From positions 1 through 50,038 of the forward strand of contig JAFNKG010000010.1 of NCBI GenBank assembly GCA_017883965.1: a stretch of 50,038 nt of DNA, given 5' to 3'. Of the stretch, positions 49,827-50,038 are shown in pieces. Both the position numbers and the translations under genes were made by a program. The stretch comes from Candidatus Methanophagales archaeon (GTDB lineage: Archaea > Halobacteriota > Syntropharchaeia > Alkanophagales > Methanospirareceae). Numbering within the stretch: position 1 is the first letter of the stretch; every line of letters begins with the position of its first letter. The notes beneath the pieces were generated by a model. That model searched no databases. It saw only the letters and a list, made by a program, of their open reading frames with translations, and had not been told where the DNA came from.

Positions 49827-50038
49827 TTACTGGCAGCTTACCCAGAAGGGGATTCCCAACTCCTTTGCCCTCCCAATATAGAGCACTCTTTTGATGTTAT
49901 ACGCCAATACTTTTATTGCGAGTTCTCTCCGCTTTAACCAACCTTTTATGCTTTTGATATTGGGACCAAAACATCTTTTGATGCTTGAGAAAACTGCCTC
50001 TACGATGCTTCTTATGTGATACTCGTCCATCCATTCAT
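49827..50038 (-). mobile_element. Transposase C-terminal fragment of an insertion sequence, partial
   Basis: The frame is open to the window edge (the visible part starts EWMDEYHIRSIVEAVFSSIK) and continues RCFGPNIKSIKGWLKRRELA and IKVLAYNIKRVLYIGRAKEL, ending at 49827. The E near IVEAVFSSIK followed by R and the KxLAYNIKRV helix is the end of a DDE transposase, IS5/IS4-like; the final Glu of the DDE triad is in VEAVFSS. The left end of the element must lie between about 49690 and 49826; no terminal repeat can be defined with one end only. Confidence 0.75.

Noticed and set aside
1-50038. CRISPR arrays and rRNA genes
   Set aside because: No evenly spaced direct repeats and no rRNA-like stretches were seen.

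Overview
The window looks like a chromosome segment of a methanogen-related archaeon, most likely an anaerobic methane or alkane oxidiser such as ANME-1/Methanophagales or a relative; this lineage call is inference. The support is SRP54, archaeosine synthase (ArcS), SepRS, RadB, an MfnF-type methanofuran biosynthesis protein, methanogenesis marker proteins 5 and 15, AbrB-PhoU regulators, and AT-rich TATA-like promoters. No tRNA, rRNA or CRISPR array was recognised.

Layout. 1-3.8 kb: membrane proteins, a LeuC/homoaconitase-family enzyme, an odd thymidylate kinase and a zinc-ribbon RPA-like protein. 3.8-10 kb: a single-chain restriction-modification enzyme facing an unknown 724-residue protein. 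10-12.6 kb: HAD phosphatase, a broken VapBC, endonuclease V. 12.7-18.2 kb: the most striking locus, a minus-strand row encoding an Mpa/ARC-type proteasomal ATPase, a PafA-like protein, a Dop-like protein and an 81-residue Glu/Lys-rich protein ending in Ser-Gly-Glu. This is a complete set of parts for a Pup/UBact-type protein tagging system in an archaeon. 18.3-32 kb: housekeeping genes (PhoU-like regulator, SRP54, PurM, ATP-grasp ligase, IleRS, ferredoxin, adenosine-specific kinase, PmbA, LysA) broken up by toxin-antitoxin modules, several of them decayed. 32-35.4 kb: an accessory three-gene cassette led by a TIGR04255-like protein, plus small genes. 35.4-47 kb: marker proteins 15 and 5, RadB, MgtE-like transporter, chorismate mutase, GNAT acetyltransferase, SepRS, GrpE, MfnF, CoaE and ArcS.

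47.1-50 kb is a decayed integron-like platform. A HEPN-motif gene is bounded at its 5' end by GTTCGGT and at its 3' end by a foldable attC whose R'' box is the exact complement, ACCGAAC. Next comes a GC-richer ParDE-like module whose toxin is cut off by the N-terminal fragment of a tyrosine recombinase. A second copy of the roughly 60-bp leader found before the HEPN cassette then precedes a GHKL ATPase gene, which is itself cut short near a transposase fragment at the window edge.

How the genes may work together: the 12.7-18.2 kb row would make a tag, attach it, remove it and feed tagged proteins to a proteasome whose 20S subunits must lie elsewhere. A family of AT-rich hairpin repeats with core TTTGGTAAAGCTTT is scattered through intergenic gaps. 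All functions are from reading translations by eye; no database search was run.
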